Positions 11,870 through 12,215 of a stretch of 12,215 nt of DNA are shown piece after piece. The notes below the pieces were generated by a model, which did no database searches, was not told the DNA's origin, and saw only the letters and a program-made list of their open reading frames with translations. Source of the DNA: REEB95 sp050729555 (GTDB lineage: Bacteria > Pseudomonadota > Alphaproteobacteria > ATCC43930 > CGMCC-115725); NCBI GenBank assembly GCA_050729555.1, contig JBOHLR010000070.1, positions 1-12,215 of the forward strand, in the 5' to 3' direction. Positions within the stretch are counted from its first letter, which is position 1. The number at the start of each line of letters is the position of its first letter. The translations under genes were made by a program, and so were the position numbers.

Positions 11870-12215
11870 ATGGCGATCGATCAGGCCAAGGTCGAAGAAC
11901 TCAAGCGGCATTACGTCAAGCCCAAGGACTTGCCGTTCAAGCTCGGCAAGCTCGGCCATATCGTCATCAACTGCGCCGATCTCGAACGCTCGATCGAATT
12001 CTATACCGAGATCATGGGTTTCGAAGTCTCGGACATCTATCCGTCCGACATGGCGCCCGGCGGTATGGCGTTCCTCCGCTGCGGTCCGGACCACCACGCG
12101 CTGGCTCTGGTCGGGTCCATGGAAAAGGACAAGCCCAGCGACAATTACGAGCTGAACCACATCGCTTTCGAGGTCGCAAGCCTGGACGAGGTGCTCGAGG
12201 CGCGCGCGCATCTGG
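11870..12215 (+). CDS. VOC (glyoxalase/extradiol dioxygenase fold) protein, 3' end beyond the window
   Basis: 115 codons are visible before the window ends. The ATG at 11870 has GAGG 6 bases ahead. After a charged start (MAIDQAKVEELKRHY), 'LGKLGHIVINCADLERSIEFYTEIMGFEV' is the first beta-alpha-beta-beta-beta module of the vicinal-oxygen-chelate fold. His30 is a likely metal ligand. 'HHALALVG' and 'NHIAFEVASLDEVLE' follow, with His97 as the second ligand; the third (Glu) would lie beyond the window. The pattern of two His ligands and 'HHALAL' resembles extradiol ring-cleaving dioxygenases and related enzymes, but the substrate is unknown. Confidence 0.88.
   Translation, partial: MAIDQAKVEELKRHYVKPKDLPFKLGKLGHIVINCADLERSIEFYTEIMGFEVSDIYPSDMAPGGMAFLRCGPDHHALALVGSMEKDKPSDNYELNHIAFEVASLDEVLEARAHL

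Noticed and set aside
11150..12211. Long open frame on the minus strand
   Set aside because: Antisense to the GNAT and VOC genes, both of which have clear family motifs.
1..12215. tRNA, rRNA, CRISPR array, insertion sequence or transposase
   Set aside because: No cloverleaf with TTCGANTC-type arm, no rRNA-like stretch, no regularly spaced direct repeats and no transposase motifs were seen on either strand.

Overview
The window is GC-rich and densely coded, with short intergenic gaps. It looks like an alphaproteobacterial chromosome, most likely Hyphomicrobiales (Bradyrhizobium/Xanthobacteraceae-like). The grounds are the SAM-II riboswitch in front of metZ, the csp-rpsU gene order, a DUF6456-like protein, a GcrA-like zinc motif, a PAS_5-type protein, and a palindromic interspersed repeat typical of that order. 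All assignments come from reading the sequence; no database search was run.

Layout. 1-105 is the tail of a small protein with a 'SFPASDPPS' motif. 122-1772 (minus) holds an FCD-type GntR regulator followed by a signal-less NMT1/THI5-like protein, with an AT-rich palindrome upstream. 1928-4783 (plus) holds a small two-helix membrane protein, then a complete ABC importer (binding protein, ATPase, permease) of the nitrate/sulfonate/pyrimidine-precursor class. 4780-5235 (minus) is a MaoC-type hydratase. 5308-6656 (plus) is metZ under a SAM-II riboswitch plus intrinsic terminator.

6711-8400 is a regulatory module: an S24-peptidase repressor on the minus strand, divergent from a GcrA-like Cys motif protein and a DUF6456-like protein on the plus strand. 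Candidate operator and promoter elements lie between them. 8411-8488 is an interspersed palindromic repeat. 8718-10704 (plus) is a run of small genes: a small conserved protein, a cold-shock protein with a structured leader, ribosomal protein S21 (TTG start), and three small conserved or hypothetical proteins. 10735-11220 (minus) is a PAS-type protein, divergent from a GNAT acetyltransferase (11312-11794). A VOC/glyoxalase-family gene starts at 11870 and runs off the end.

How the parts may work together. The GntR/NMT1 pair and the ABC importer may share a substrate theme, because both contain NMT1-fold proteins, but nothing proves a link. metZ is expected to be shut off by S-adenosylmethionine. 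The S24 repressor probably controls itself and the GcrA-like/DUF6456 pair, and may be released by RecA-stimulated self-cleavage. The csp-rpsU block belongs to translation and cold adaptation and is rich in predicted RNA hairpins.
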